Shown here: positions 18,668 through 26,944 of the stretch, one piece after another
Layout of the letters: every line of letters starts with the position of its first letter
Numbering within the stretch: position 1 is the stretch's first letter
Assembly: GCF_021295315.1 (NCBI RefSeq)
Contig: NZ_JAIMJA010000001.1
Location: 306,151-370,150, forward strand
Reading direction: 5' to 3'
Length of the DNA stretch: 64,000 bases
From: Motilimonas cestriensis
Lineage (GTDB): Bacteria > Pseudomonadota > Gammaproteobacteria > Enterobacterales > CBDFNC01
Made by a program: the position numbers and the translations under genes
Notes under the pieces: model-generated
The model's input: the letters and a program-made list of their open reading frames with translations, nothing else
Told to the model about the DNA's origin: nothing
The model's database searches: none

Positions 18668-19220
18668 GCTTTTTCCATATCGTCACATCGCTACCGGTAG
18701 CGGAAACCAAATATTTACCGCACCATGAAAAACCATAAGCCCTAATATGCTCTGACTCTAGCTTTTTGCAAAAACTGCCATGACCGTCAATCAAAGCAGA
18801 TTTGTACTCTTTGCAAAAATACAAATCATATACCGGCCAGTTTGGAGCTACGACTTCGATACTTTCGCCAAACTGATTTGATAGTAGAAGCCCACCACCT
18901 TGCAACCCGCAAGTGCAAATATTCTCGGATTCTATCGGGCCGATACCCTCACAGATTAGCTCTCGTTCATTGAACCACTCGCCATAAAGCTCATCATCTC
19001 GTGCGACTTTATCACCAGTATTACAATCGAAAACTCCACGCCCCTGACTTGAGATTACCAGTAGAAATGGGCCTTTTTTTGAAAACCCTAAATCTGTCAA
19101 TCCACCCACGGCAGCGCTAGTAACTTTCTCCCATCCATCAGGTGAGTCCACAGACTTAATTTGATCAAGGATCCTTGCAAGCCTTTCTTGGTTAGAATCC
19201 TTTTTCTTGAATAGTGGCAT
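18663..19220 (-). CDS. Cassette C: hypothetical protein
   Basis: 185 aa, no family recognised. A charged N terminus (MPLFKKKDSNQ) leads to alternating strands with repeated Gly/Trp turns (LTDLGFSKKGPFLLVIS, then YGFSWCGKYLVSATGSDVTIW), suggestive of a partial beta-propeller. There is no signal peptide or membrane helix. AAGGTAG precedes the ATG. The gene sits between two attC-like sites, and its stop codon lies inside the downstream one. Its upstream GTTATAACTCAAGGTAG is nearly identical to that of the FRG-domain cassette at 62967. Confidence 0.7.
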   Translation of the reverse strand: MPLFKKKDSNQERLARILDQIKSVDSPDGWEKVTSAAVGGLTDLGFSKKGPFLLVISSQGRGVFDCNTGDKVARDDELYGEWFNERELICEGIGPIESENICTCGLQGGGLLLSNQFGESIEVVAPNWPVYDLYFCKEYKSALIDGHGSFCKKLESEHIRAYGFSWCGKYLVSATGSDVTIWKKL

Positions 19221-19230
19221 GATCTACCTT

Positions 19231-19325
19231 GAGTTATAACTCTCCTAAGTTGCGGCGAACGATAGTGAGTCCGATGCCGCCGCGGAGCGGTTTTGGCGGG
19301 CATGATCAACCTTGGCTTGTTAAGA
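19231..19325 (-). other. attC-like site between cassettes B and C
   Basis: Minus strand: TTAACAAG at the 5' end, a GCCCGCC/GGCGGC stem, and GTTATAACTCAAGGTAG at the 3' end. The last string differs by one base from the core end of the attC at 62947. The internal arms are diverged. Confidence 0.6.
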
Positions 19326-19766
19326 GCTAAGCCATTTATTTACTGCTTCAAGTGCCAGCTTATTGGTATTGAAGTGCATCAACTCTTTAGCTTCAGATTC
19401 TGAAACCCATTTATATTCGCTGTGTTCAGCTGATAACTGTGGTTCACCTTCAACTTTGGCACAGTATACTTTTTCTATTATTTCGGTCGGCTCTGAACCG
19501 TAAGAATCGCGCCATTCATCCTTAATGAGAAATGAGTACTCGAAACCTACAGCCTCAATCAAATTTGGCTTATAACCAGTTTCTTCAAATACTTCTCTAG
19601 CAGCTGCTTCTTCAAACGTTTCGCCTTCTTCCATGCCGCCAGTAACGCCTTGCCAGAAAGCAGGCAGACTAAACTCTGAACGTTGAACTCGTTTCAGCAA
19701 AAGGAATCGAATACTCCCTTCTTCAACACGGTAAAGAAATGCATTTATAGAAAAAGGTTGTCTCAT
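19320..19766 (-). CDS. Cassette B: NUDIX hydrolase
   Basis: 148 aa. The Nudix box GGMEEGETFEEAAAREVFEETGY matches GX5EX7REUXEEXGU in full, so catalysis is likely. The N terminus (INAFLYRVEEGSIRFLLLKR) and WQGVTGG resemble dATP/dihydroneopterin-triphosphate pyrophosphatases. The substrate cannot be told from sequence. Nudix genes are frequent integron cassettes. It is flanked by attC sites on the same strand. Confidence 0.88.
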   Translation of the reverse strand: MRQPFSINAFLYRVEEGSIRFLLLKRVQRSEFSLPAFWQGVTGGMEEGETFEEAAAREVFEETGYKPNLIEAVGFEYSFLIKDEWRDSYGSEPTEIIEKVYCAKVEGEPQLSAEHSEYKWVSESEAKELMHFNTNKLALEAVNKWLSS

Positions 19767-19778
19767 TATTAACTCATG

Positions 19779-19879
19779 CTCTTAACGCCCTGTTAACAGG
19801 CAAAAAATTGTTGGCTAAAATAGTGACGAAGGAACAAAAGCCAACTGTTTTTTGTCCTTGTTTAACAGCTTGTTATATG
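19779..19879 (-). other. attC site between cassettes A and B
   Basis: Minus strand: begins ATATAACAAGC, ends CAGGGCGTTAAGAGC. The inner arms GTTGGCT and AGCCAAC pair, and the outer arms pair across CTGTTAA. The length of about 100 bp and the GCGTTA core are typical of Vibrio/Shewanella attC sites. Confidence 0.75.
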
Positions 19880-19888
19880 CCGATTTAT

Positions 19889-20146
19889 CTACAGAAGCTT
19901 AGATAAATTCCAAAGACCAAAACTAAATAATGCTAGCCCTATTACACAACCAATTGGAATTAATGTTTGCTTTGAATGTTGGATTGACTTTTCCATTCCG
20001 TATTTTTGCACCCACGCAATACCTTTAGCGCTTGTTTTCAAATAGTCTTTAAGGCGCTCCTCATTGATGAGAAATAATAAATTTCTGATTAAGAAGAACA
20101 GTCCAGCGATAATACACAATGCTGTGATGATATAGGCTTGATTCAT
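19889..20146 (-). CDS. Cassette A: small membrane protein
   Basis: 85 aa. Two hydrophobic helices (about residues 4-27 and 64-83) flank a charged central segment (NEERLKDYLKTSAKGIAWVQKYGMEKSIQHSKQ). No family recognised. AGAGGG precedes the ATG, and a core-like GTTATATGCC lies about 25 bp upstream, as expected for the first ORF of a cassette. Confidence 0.7.
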   Translation of the reverse strand: MNQAYIITALCIIAGLFFLIRNLLFLINEERLKDYLKTSAKGIAWVQKYGMEKSIQHSKQTLIPIGCVIGLALFSFGLWNLSKLL

Positions 20147-20339
20147 TGATACCCTCTAGGCATATAACAGCTTCTTAGATCCCATAATGGGGTGATAAAA
20201 CGCCCCAAAACGGCACGTAAAACATATCTACAATATTTGCATTATTTTTATCTATAGTAAACAAGCAATTAAAGAGCGCGTTGCGCCTTCGCTGCTATAT
20301 TCCGACAAAACGGCGACCAATAATATTATGCGACAGGAG
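20147..20339 (-). other. Upstream edge of the cassette array
   Basis: Contains the half-site GTTATATG (minus strand; plus 20162-20169) and GC-rich inverted segments around 20180-20215 that could be one attC arm. The opposite core could not be placed. No gene seen. Confidence 0.4.
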
Positions 20340-20511
20340 CTAAAACGTTTCTGCACCCGTATCATTTAGCCTTGTTATGACGTTGAACGGATTTATCGGT
20401 GCTGTATCAGGATTCGCGCTGTTTTTGAATAGAGTGTATTGTAGATTGTTGCGAGCATATTTTTGCCTAAAAATGAGCCACCTTAAGTATTCACGACGCT
20501 TGCTACAAACC

Positions 20512-20536
20512 AAAAAGCGCTGACCTGCAGCGCTTT
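20512..20536 (-). terminator. Intrinsic terminator of nhaD
   Basis: Perfect 9-bp stem AAAGCGCTG/CAGCGCTTT with a 5-nt loop and a T-run on the minus strand, 24 bp beyond the nhaD stop. Confidence 0.85.
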
Positions 20537-20559
20537 CTCTCACCGTCAAACCAGCAAAA

Positions 20560-22002
20560 TTAAAATAAATGGCTGTTCAACCAAAGGTGAACCAAAATAC
20601 TGGCAATGTAGCCAAGGGCGATAGCAGGTGCCCACTTAAGATGGGCGCCAAAGGTATAAATGCCGCGAGCTTGCCCCATAAGTGCCACACCAGCAGCCGA
20701 GCCAATCGATAGCAAACTACCGCCTACACCCGCCGTTAACGTGACCAGTAGCCACTGACCATGAGACATTTCTGGATTCATGGTCAGTACAGCAAACATG
20801 ACCGGAATATTATCGACAATCGCCGATAAAATACCGACCGCAATGTTGGCGTATGTGACATCCCACTGGGTGTACATGGCGTGTGAAACCAAAGAAAGAT
20901 AGCCAATAAAGCCTAAGCCGCCGACACATACCACTACGCCATAGAAGAATAACAAAGTATCCCACTCGGCCTTAGCAACTCGGTTAAAGACGTCAAATGG
21001 CACCACTGAGCCTAGGTAAGACAAACGCTTTTGATCATTGGCTTCTTGTGCCAGCGCTCGTTTACGCTCCAGTGATTTGTGCAGCGTTATACGCAAATAA
21101 TAACCAAAGAATTGCAATAGGCCTAAACCCGTCATCATGCCTAATACCGGTGGCATGCCAAGTAACGAATGAGCCGTCACTGCCATAACAATCGTCACTA
21201 AAAACAGTGCTACAACCACAAATGCACCACGTTTTAGTTCTACTTGTTCATCATTGGCTTGGGGCTTTTCGTTAGCAATGAATATGCTCATAATAATGGC
21301 TGGAACAAGAAAGTTAATGGCAGAAGGAACCAATAAAGCAAAAAACTCACTAAAGCCCAGGATCCCTTTTTGCCATACCATCAAGGTGGTGATATCGCCA
21401 AATGGGCTGAATGCGCCGCCAGCATTGGCTGCCACCACCACATTAATACAGGCCATGGCGATAAATTTCTTATTATCGCCCCCCACCTTCATGATCACCG
21501 CGCACATCAATAGTGCTGTGGTTAAGTTATCTGCCACTGGTGAAATAAAGAAAGCTAACACACCCGTTAACCAAAACAAGCTGCGTAAACTAAAGCCTTT
21601 ATTTACCATCCAAGAGCGCAAGCTATCAAACAGCATCCGCTCTTCCATTGCATTAATATAAGTCATTGCAACCAGTAAAAAGAGCAGTAACTCGGCATAT
21701 TCAAGCAGGTTATGTCTAAAGGCTTGTTCGGCTTCATGGCTCATGCCATGTTGCATGTATACCCAACCGATCATACCCCAAATAACACCCGCAGCGACCA
21801 GCACGGGCTTGGACTTGCGTAAATGAATAACCTCTTCACTCATGACTAGAATATAAGCAAACACAAATACAATAATGGCAATATAACCAACCGCGTGAGT
21901 GGTAAGATCGAGCTGATCGCCACCTGTACTAGCAAGGGTTAGAGGTGAAAAAAACAGCGCCGCTATTAGCGTAATCAAATTAACTATGTATTGTCGTCTC
22001 AT
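20560..22002 (-). CDS. nhaD: Na+/H+ antiporter NhaD
   Basis: 480 aa inner-membrane antiporter with about 12 hydrophobic segments and a signal-like N terminus. Family stretches include FISPVADNLTTALLMCAVIMKVG, VVAANAGGAFSPFGDITTLMVWQ, and AIVDNIPVMFAVLTMNP with conserved polar and acidic residues. NhaD proteins are typical of marine and alkali-tolerant bacteria and export Na+ or Li+. Has its own terminator at 20512. The 297 bp upstream (22003-22299) hold mainly the neighbouring terminator at 22240. Confidence 0.94.
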   Translation of the reverse strand: MRRQYIVNLITLIAALFFSPLTLASTGGDQLDLTTHAVGYIAIIVFVFAYILVMSEEVIHLRKSKPVLVAAGVIWGMIGWVYMQHGMSHEAEQAFRHNLLEYAELLLFLLVAMTYINAMEERMLFDSLRSWMVNKGFSLRSLFWLTGVLAFFISPVADNLTTALLMCAVIMKVGGDNKKFIAMACINVVVAANAGGAFSPFGDITTLMVWQKGILGFSEFFALLVPSAINFLVPAIIMSIFIANEKPQANDEQVELKRGAFVVVALFLVTIVMAVTAHSLLGMPPVLGMMTGLGLLQFFGYYLRITLHKSLERKRALAQEANDQKRLSYLGSVVPFDVFNRVAKAEWDTLLFFYGVVVCVGGLGFIGYLSLVSHAMYTQWDVTYANIAVGILSAIVDNIPVMFAVLTMNPEMSHGQWLLVTLTAGVGGSLLSIGSAAGVALMGQARGIYTFGAHLKWAPAIALGYIASILVHLWLNSHLF

Positions 22003-22239
22003 CTATTCAAACCTATCTGCTTTAGATCCGTAAAAAACTGGCGCGACAATAACATAAGCAAGATCGCATTTTGTTTAGCAGGGTCAAAGTTTTAGTTCAC
22101 AAGTAAAAATGGCCGATAGTTAAACACGAGAAAAACGAATAGACTTTACGCTTTCATCGGCAATTCAGCAGTATTAACACTATCAATAATACGGTTGCAA
22201 CAATGAATAAGAGAATAAAAGGAGACAAAATTCGGACAT

Positions 22240-22261
22240 AAAAAACCGCAGTAAACTGCGG
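22240..22261 (-). terminator. Terminator of the SUMF1/PEGA gene
   Basis: CCGCAG-TAAA-CTGCGG stem (22246-22261) followed by T6 on the minus strand, about 40 bp beyond the stop at 22300. Confidence 0.85.
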
Positions 22262-22299
22262 CTCTTAAATGGGTTTAATCAATGGCTAATACGAGCTAA

Positions 22300-24162
22300 C
22301 TATTGCTCTCTCACGACGCGAAAGCCAATGTAGTTAGATGCAAAGCTTGAGCTAATTTCTAACCGCGACGAAGCACGCGCTAAACTAGGAGCAAAGTTCC
22401 AAGAGCCTCCTCGCACAACAGCAGGTGAGCCTTCGGTTATTTCCCAAACATTACCGACGGTGTCATATAGACCAAATTTGTTCGCTTTAAATGAACCTGT
22501 TGGGGATGTACTGTTATTAGACCAGCGACTACCACACCAACCACAGTTTGCATTGCCGGCACCAATATTGTTACCCCACCAGTAATCTGTGCGTGAGCCA
22601 GCGCGAGCCGACACTTCCCATTCAGATTCCGTAGGCAGACGGTATTGGTAGCCAGTGTTGCGACTTAGCCATTTACCGTAAGCCGCTGCATCATCTTTAG
22701 TCACACAAACAACCGGTGATTTTTTCGATTGTTCAAACCCCGGCTTACGCCAAGATAAATTTGCGTTATATTCTGGTGCGCCGCTTTCATAAATCGCACA
22801 ACCACGACCTTTTTCCGCACTGGTTTGATAACCAGTTTCGTTAACAAACTTCTCAAACTCAGCAACGGTTATTTCTTTTTGGCTTATCGCAAACGTATCT
22901 GCAATATTCACATCATTTGGCGCCTGCTCATTACCTAAGCCGCGACCTTGTAGGTCGCCCACCTTGTAACGACCACCCGCAATGGCAACCATCGCTGGCG
23001 ACGCAGTGCCATCGCTATGACGGTCGGTAAATTTTTGTCCAGGCGTTAGATTAACCACTAATCGACTAAGCTCAGCACGAACCGTCTTGGCACCCGACAA
23101 TTTAATTGAAGTATTGTACGGATGAAAACCTGGCTTTTTCACCGTTATCTTGTATTCACCCGGTGGTAACATGGCGTCGATACGGCTAGCGCCATAGCTT
23201 TTACCATTGATAAACACTTCGTCATTGTATTGATCAGAGCGTACAGTCAAGGTGTACATGCCGGGTTCATTTTGCTGTGACGAAAACTCCACTTCTTTGA
23301 AATCGCCCATATCAGCGACGTCAGCATTCACACCACAGTAACGGTAATCAAGGCTCAGCAAGCGACAAGCTTGCGCTTGAGGTAAGCGACCTTGCATTTC
23401 AACCAACATCTTGACCGAGTAGTCGCCTTGACCACTGAAACCACTTTCTAGTACTTTCTCGTCAACAATCTTAATACCCGCCGCAGCAGTATCACGATGT
23501 TTGGCAACTAAGGCTTGTTCTGTCACGTTTTGAAACAGCTTGTTAGTTAGCATTTGACTGGCTGTTTTCTTCGCTAAGTCATTACCTTGTTCGGCACATT
23601 GTTTAAATGTTACGTCCTCACCACAGGCAATGCTTTGACTTACTTCCATTTTGCCGCCTTGACCGAACTCGCGTTTAATGCGTTCGACACGGGCAAAATT
23701 GTAACGTTCTTTTAGGTTCTCAATTTCGTTTAGCATACTAAATTGAGTCATTTTAGAATTGGCGAGCTTGTCCTGATTTGACGCCAATAATGTTTTTTGT
23801 GCTTTAACTTTCGCTTTATTCAGACTTTGTGCTTGAAGAGCATATTGATAAGCTTCAATAGACGCAGAAATATCCAGCGATGGATCGGCAACCAGTCGTT
23901 CATACTGTTTGTCCATGTCTAGCAGCGCTGATTTTCGCTTATCTTCAAGTGTGGTATTGAGTTTGATTAAACGCTCTAATTCATCTTTATCTTGCTTAAT
24001 TGAGCTTCTAATCTGTTCAAGACCGTTAACATAAGCGTCAAACTCAGCCTGCTTTGTCTGAATTTTATTATCTAACTCAGAGACTTGGCTTGCATACAAC
24101 GGGAAGGCAGCCATGCCTAAAGAGAAGATACCAGCCGATAATACCAGTGGAGCTATCCGCAT
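22300..24162 (-). CDS. Secreted coiled-coil, PEGA and SUMF1 (FGE-like) domain protein
   Basis: 620 aa. A signal peptide (about residues 1-24, ending YAS) is followed by a long charged coiled coil (about 25-165). A PEGA domain comes next (about 300-370, with VFINGKSYGAS and LPPGEYKITVKKPGFHPY). The C-terminal domain (about 385-620) is of the formylglycine-generating-enzyme/SUMF1 fold: RLPTESEWEVSARAG, GLYDTVGNVWEITEG, VVRGGSWNF, IGFRVVRE. Such domains occur in FGE, EgtB and PvdO, and also in non-catalytic binding proteins. No sulfatase lies nearby. It is probably a periplasmic or surface-associated protein of unknown role. Confidence 0.85.
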   Translation of the reverse strand: MRIAPLVLSAGIFSLGMAAFPLYASQVSELDNKIQTKQAEFDAYVNGLEQIRSSIKQDKDELERLIKLNTTLEDKRKSALLDMDKQYERLVADPSLDISASIEAYQYALQAQSLNKAKVKAQKTLLASNQDKLANSKMTQFSMLNEIENLKERYNFARVERIKREFGQGGKMEVSQSIACGEDVTFKQCAEQGNDLAKKTASQMLTNKLFQNVTEQALVAKHRDTAAAGIKIVDEKVLESGFSGQGDYSVKMLVEMQGRLPQAQACRLLSLDYRYCGVNADVADMGDFKEVEFSSQQNEPGMYTLTVRSDQYNDEVFINGKSYGASRIDAMLPPGEYKITVKKPGFHPYNTSIKLSGAKTVRAELSRLVVNLTPGQKFTDRHSDGTASPAMVAIAGGRYKVGDLQGRGLGNEQAPNDVNIADTFAISQKEITVAEFEKFVNETGYQTSAEKGRGCAIYESGAPEYNANLSWRKPGFEQSKKSPVVCVTKDDAAAYGKWLSRNTGYQYRLPTESEWEVSARAGSRTDYWWGNNIGAGNANCGWCGSRWSNNSTSPTGSFKANKFGLYDTVGNVWEITEGSPAVVRGGSWNFAPSLARASSRLEISSSFASNYIGFRVVREQ

Positions 24163-24589
24163 TTTTTCTATTCCATGCCAAAAACAGTCTCATCACCAAA
24201 AATAATGAGTAAAATGTTTGATTATTATGATCTTTATATTTGTTTTTTCGCTGTAACATAAGAGCCACAACAAATTTTCTTGTCAATCCTATTGCCTAAC
24301 GCATTAAATGACAAGTGTAGCCTTACCTTAAAAACACGCTAAGGACAGGAAAAATCGACATTTTTTGATATTAACCATACCATGCTGTGTCCTCATGCTA
24401 ATGGCTAATGCCTTGTTATATCAATGCTTACGTAGAGCTTAAGGAAATATGACTACGCTAATTTTACAATTCAGTAATACGGCGTAAACTAATTCGGAAA
24501 AATATCAAATTATTGGGCTTAGTCACGATTTTTTAATTGAGAGCTTCATTTAAGTAAAACTCACCACAATTTTCATGACTAAAACTGCA
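24163..24589. other. 427-bp gap containing a solo attC-like site
   Basis: Apart from the site at 24294-24420 I see no gene. The part nearest 24180-24260 is AT-rich and probably holds the promoter of the gene starting at 24162. Confidence 0.5.
24294..24420 (-). other. Solo attC-like site, 127 bp
   Basis: Minus strand: begins TATAACAAGGCATTA and ends TTTAATGCGTTAGGC. The terminal GTTAGGC fits the core GTTRRRY exactly. TAAC/GTTA and GCATTA/TAATGC pair across the site, and an inner AGGACA/TGTCCT pair exists. The length is like a Vibrio cholerae repeat. There is no recognisable cassette ORF beside it. Confidence 0.5.
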
Positions 24590-25102
24590 TTATTGGATCC
24601 GTCTCGACATCCAATAGCGCTTTTTCCAATAAGGATTATTTAATTGCGAAATGATCACGCCTTTACTCGTACTGGCGTGAAGAAATTGCCCATCCTCAAG
24701 ATAAACGCCAACATGTTTGGTGCGCCGAGAAACGTTGAAAAAAACCAAGTCACCCGTTTGCAAGTCGCTACGTTTAATTTCAATACCTTGTTTCGCTTGT
24801 TGCAAGGTAGTACGCGGCAACATTTCAGCAAAACTATCACGAAACACATGCTGAATATAAGCCGAGCAATCAACGCCTTGCTTCGTGGTGCCACCATAGC
24901 GATATGGCACCCCTTGCCAACGCTCATAATGAGCAAGCAGTAACTCAATATCATCTTGTTGCCTGCGAGCTTCTTTTTTATCCACGCTGGGGGGGCGCTC
25001 TGTCATAGGATGTCGCGGTTGTCGCTCAGGTTGAGAGCTACAACCCGCTAACCCTATAGCAAAAAGAGCCATCAATAAGATAGGCAATGAGCGTAACGTC
25101 AA
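24590..25102 (-). CDS. NlpC/P60 lipoprotein peptidase
   Basis: 170 aa from a TTG start. The lipoprotein signal IGLAGC gives lipidated Cys21. The NlpC/P60 domain has the catalytic Cys in GGTTKQGVDCSAY and His in TKHVGVYLEDGQFLHAS. This matches the NlpC/Spr group, which cleaves peptide cross-links in peptidoglycan in the periplasm. GGGAG lies upstream. Confidence 0.9.
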   Translation of the reverse strand: MTLRSLPILLMALFAIGLAGCSSQPERQPRHPMTERPPSVDKKEARRQQDDIELLLAHYERWQGVPYRYGGTTKQGVDCSAYIQHVFRDSFAEMLPRTTLQQAKQGIEIKRSDLQTGDLVFFNVSRRTKHVGVYLEDGQFLHASTSKGVIISQLNNPYWKKRYWMSRRIQ

Positions 25103-25123
25103 AATAGTAAATACTCCCTACGA

Positions 25124-25411
25124 CTAGCGTAAAGCCATCTCAAAAATCAACCGTTCAGCGGTACAAGAGAAGCGGATATTAAGTTGTAATGCCACACCCG
25201 CTTCTAAGCCTTCCGTGATTTCTTCTATCTCACAGTCTGCATACTTAGCTTTAGCTTGGTTAATTAGCTGGTCTGCCAACACGCGCGCTTGTGCTTGATC
25301 ACTGGCAGTAATTGGTAAACTTAAAACGTTGTCATCTTCATGGATCACACTGCCAAGCTCCACTAGCACGCCACACGCTTCACAAACATCATCATTTTTC
25401 TCAATCGACAT
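25124..25411 (-). CDS. YfcZ/YiiS-family protein (DUF406)
   Basis: 95 aa. The pattern CEACGVLVELGSVIHEDD near the N terminus and a C-terminal LNIRFSCTAERLIFEMALR are those of the YfcZ/YiiS family, whose function is unknown. It lies 21 bp upstream of the NlpC lipoprotein gene on the same strand. Confidence 0.8.
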   Translation of the reverse strand: MSIEKNDDVCEACGVLVELGSVIHEDDNVLSLPITASDQAQARVLADQLINQAKAKYADCEIEEITEGLEAGVALQLNIRFSCTAERLIFEMALR

Positions 25412-25697
25412 CGCTCTATCCTCTTAATATGTTTAACTGCAATATGCTTTTGCGTTACCGCATTAAACCCTATGGGTAAAAACAAATACAAGGATTGCTT
25501 TACTTGTGCAACAGAAAATTCAGCCAAACCTTAATTTAGAACAACAATAGAACACTTTTGCTATTAGTAACATCAGGCTGCACTGATCAACATACCTGAA
25601 TAGTTAAGCGATAGACTAAGTACAGCTGTAAATATTTCATCAAATTGTCTTACCTACCAGCTAGACTTTTATTACCGTCACTCAACTGCCTCTTTGC

Positions 25698-26708
25698 ATG
25701 CAATCAAACATTCCCGAGCTGGAAAAATTAGAACAACTGATCGATTTACACAGCCATAAGCTTAAAGCCACTACCTTGGGTTACGCTTGCAGTAAAGGTC
25801 AACAATTTCCGATTCATGGTATTGAGCTTGGCAGCCAATCAAGTACCGCGCCAACGGTTATTTTTGTTGGCGGAGTACACGGCGTGGAGCGTATAGGCAG
25901 TCAAGTGGTGATTGCCTTTTTAAGTAGCTTGTTAGAGCGCCTAGAATGGGATCTACACTTTCAACAATTATTTACCCAAGTGCGTGTGGCTTTTTTACCA
26001 CTACTTAACCCGACAGGTTTTTTTAATAATACTCGATCTAATGGCCAAGGTATTGATTTGATGCGTAACGCGCCTGTAGATGCTATTTGCCGCACCACTC
26101 CGTTAGTAGGAGGCCATCGTATAAGTCATCGCCTGCCGTGGTTTCGTGGCAAAGACGGCTTGGCGCCCGAAAGCCAAATTTTAGTGGATTTTGTCAGCGA
26201 CTTAATCGAGCGGTCGAGCATTACCTTAAGCTTGGATGCGCACTCAGGCTTTGGTCTGCGCGATTATCTTTGGTTTCCCTTTGCTGGGAATATCGCGCCC
26301 TACCCGATGTTGGCGCAAACCTATGGTTTGATGAACCTATTTGACAATACCTATCCTTACCATGCGCACTATAAGGTGTCTCCACAAAGCCACTTTTACA
26401 CCACTCACGGCGATCTGTGGGATTATTTAAGTAAGCAGCACAAAAAGGCACGCTTTATTCCCCTAACCCTAGAAATGGGCTCTTGGCTTTGGGTTAAGAA
26501 AAACCCCAGACAATTATTCAATTTCGCGGGCTTTTTTAACCCGCAAAAACAGCATCGTCAGGAACGAATACTAAGACGCCATACGGTGTTAATGGACTTT
26601 TTAATCCAAGCTGCTTATTCATCGGCTTCGTGGTGGCCTCAGGGCAAAGAGCTCGCCTTGTTAAACGATGCCGCGAAACGATTATGGTATACCGACTTAA
26701 AACGCTAG
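25698..26708 (+). CDS. M14-family zinc carboxypeptidase-like protein
   Basis: 336 aa, cytoplasmic by appearance. The zinc site is formed by HGVE in FVGGVHGVERIGSQ and by His in SLDAHSGFG. TLEMGSW near the C terminus would supply the catalytic Glu. NTRSNGQGIDLMRN is the substrate-carboxylate region. The natural substrate is unknown. The last 13 codons are duplicated twice downstream in the tandem repeat at 26672-26937. Confidence 0.82.
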   Translation: MQSNIPELEKLEQLIDLHSHKLKATTLGYACSKGQQFPIHGIELGSQSSTAPTVIFVGGVHGVERIGSQVVIAFLSSLLERLEWDLHFQQLFTQVRVAFLPLLNPTGFFNNTRSNGQGIDLMRNAPVDAICRTTPLVGGHRISHRLPWFRGKDGLAPESQILVDFVSDLIERSSITLSLDAHSGFGLRDYLWFPFAGNIAPYPMLAQTYGLMNLFDNTYPYHAHYKVSPQSHFYTTHGDLWDYLSKQHKKARFIPLTLEMGSWLWVKKNPRQLFNFAGFFNPQKQHRQERILRRHTVLMDFLIQAAYSSASWWPQGKELALLNDAAKRLWYTDLKR

Positions 26709-26937
26709 GAGCTAGGCAAAAGCAGGACAACAAAAAGCATGGCTAATAAACCAGCGTTAGCCGCAGTACGCGGTATTTCGATGTCGCGAAACGATTATGG
26801 TATTCAGACTTAAAACGCTAGGCGCTAGGCAAAAAGCAGGACGACAAAAAGCATGGCTAATAAACCAGCGGTAGCCGCATTACGCGGTATTTCGATGTCG
26901 CGAAACGATTATGGTATTCAGACTTAAAACGCTAGGA
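26672..26937 (+). repeat. 113-114 bp tandem repeat spanning a gene junction
   Basis: Units start at 26672, 26785 and 26899; the third is partial. Each unit has the last 13 codons of the M14 gene (ending LKR-stop), the intergenic GCTAGGCAAAA segment, and a start like the next gene: MANKPA(L/V)AA(V/L)RGIS, compare MTNKPTLVLLRGLS of the hydrolase. The two full copies differ at a few bases, so the amplification is not recent. Each makes a 24-codon mini-ORF (26739-26813 and 26853-26927). Confidence 0.85.
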
Positions 26938-26944
26938 GCAATCG

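Noticed and set aside
20340..20549. 69-aa minus-strand ORF after nhaD
   Set aside because: It overlaps the nhaD terminator hairpin, has no ribosome site or recognisable pattern, and is better explained as non-coding.
24644..24954. 99-aa ORFs on both strands inside the NlpC gene
   Set aside because: Shadows of the lipoprotein gene, which has a lipobox and catalytic motifs.
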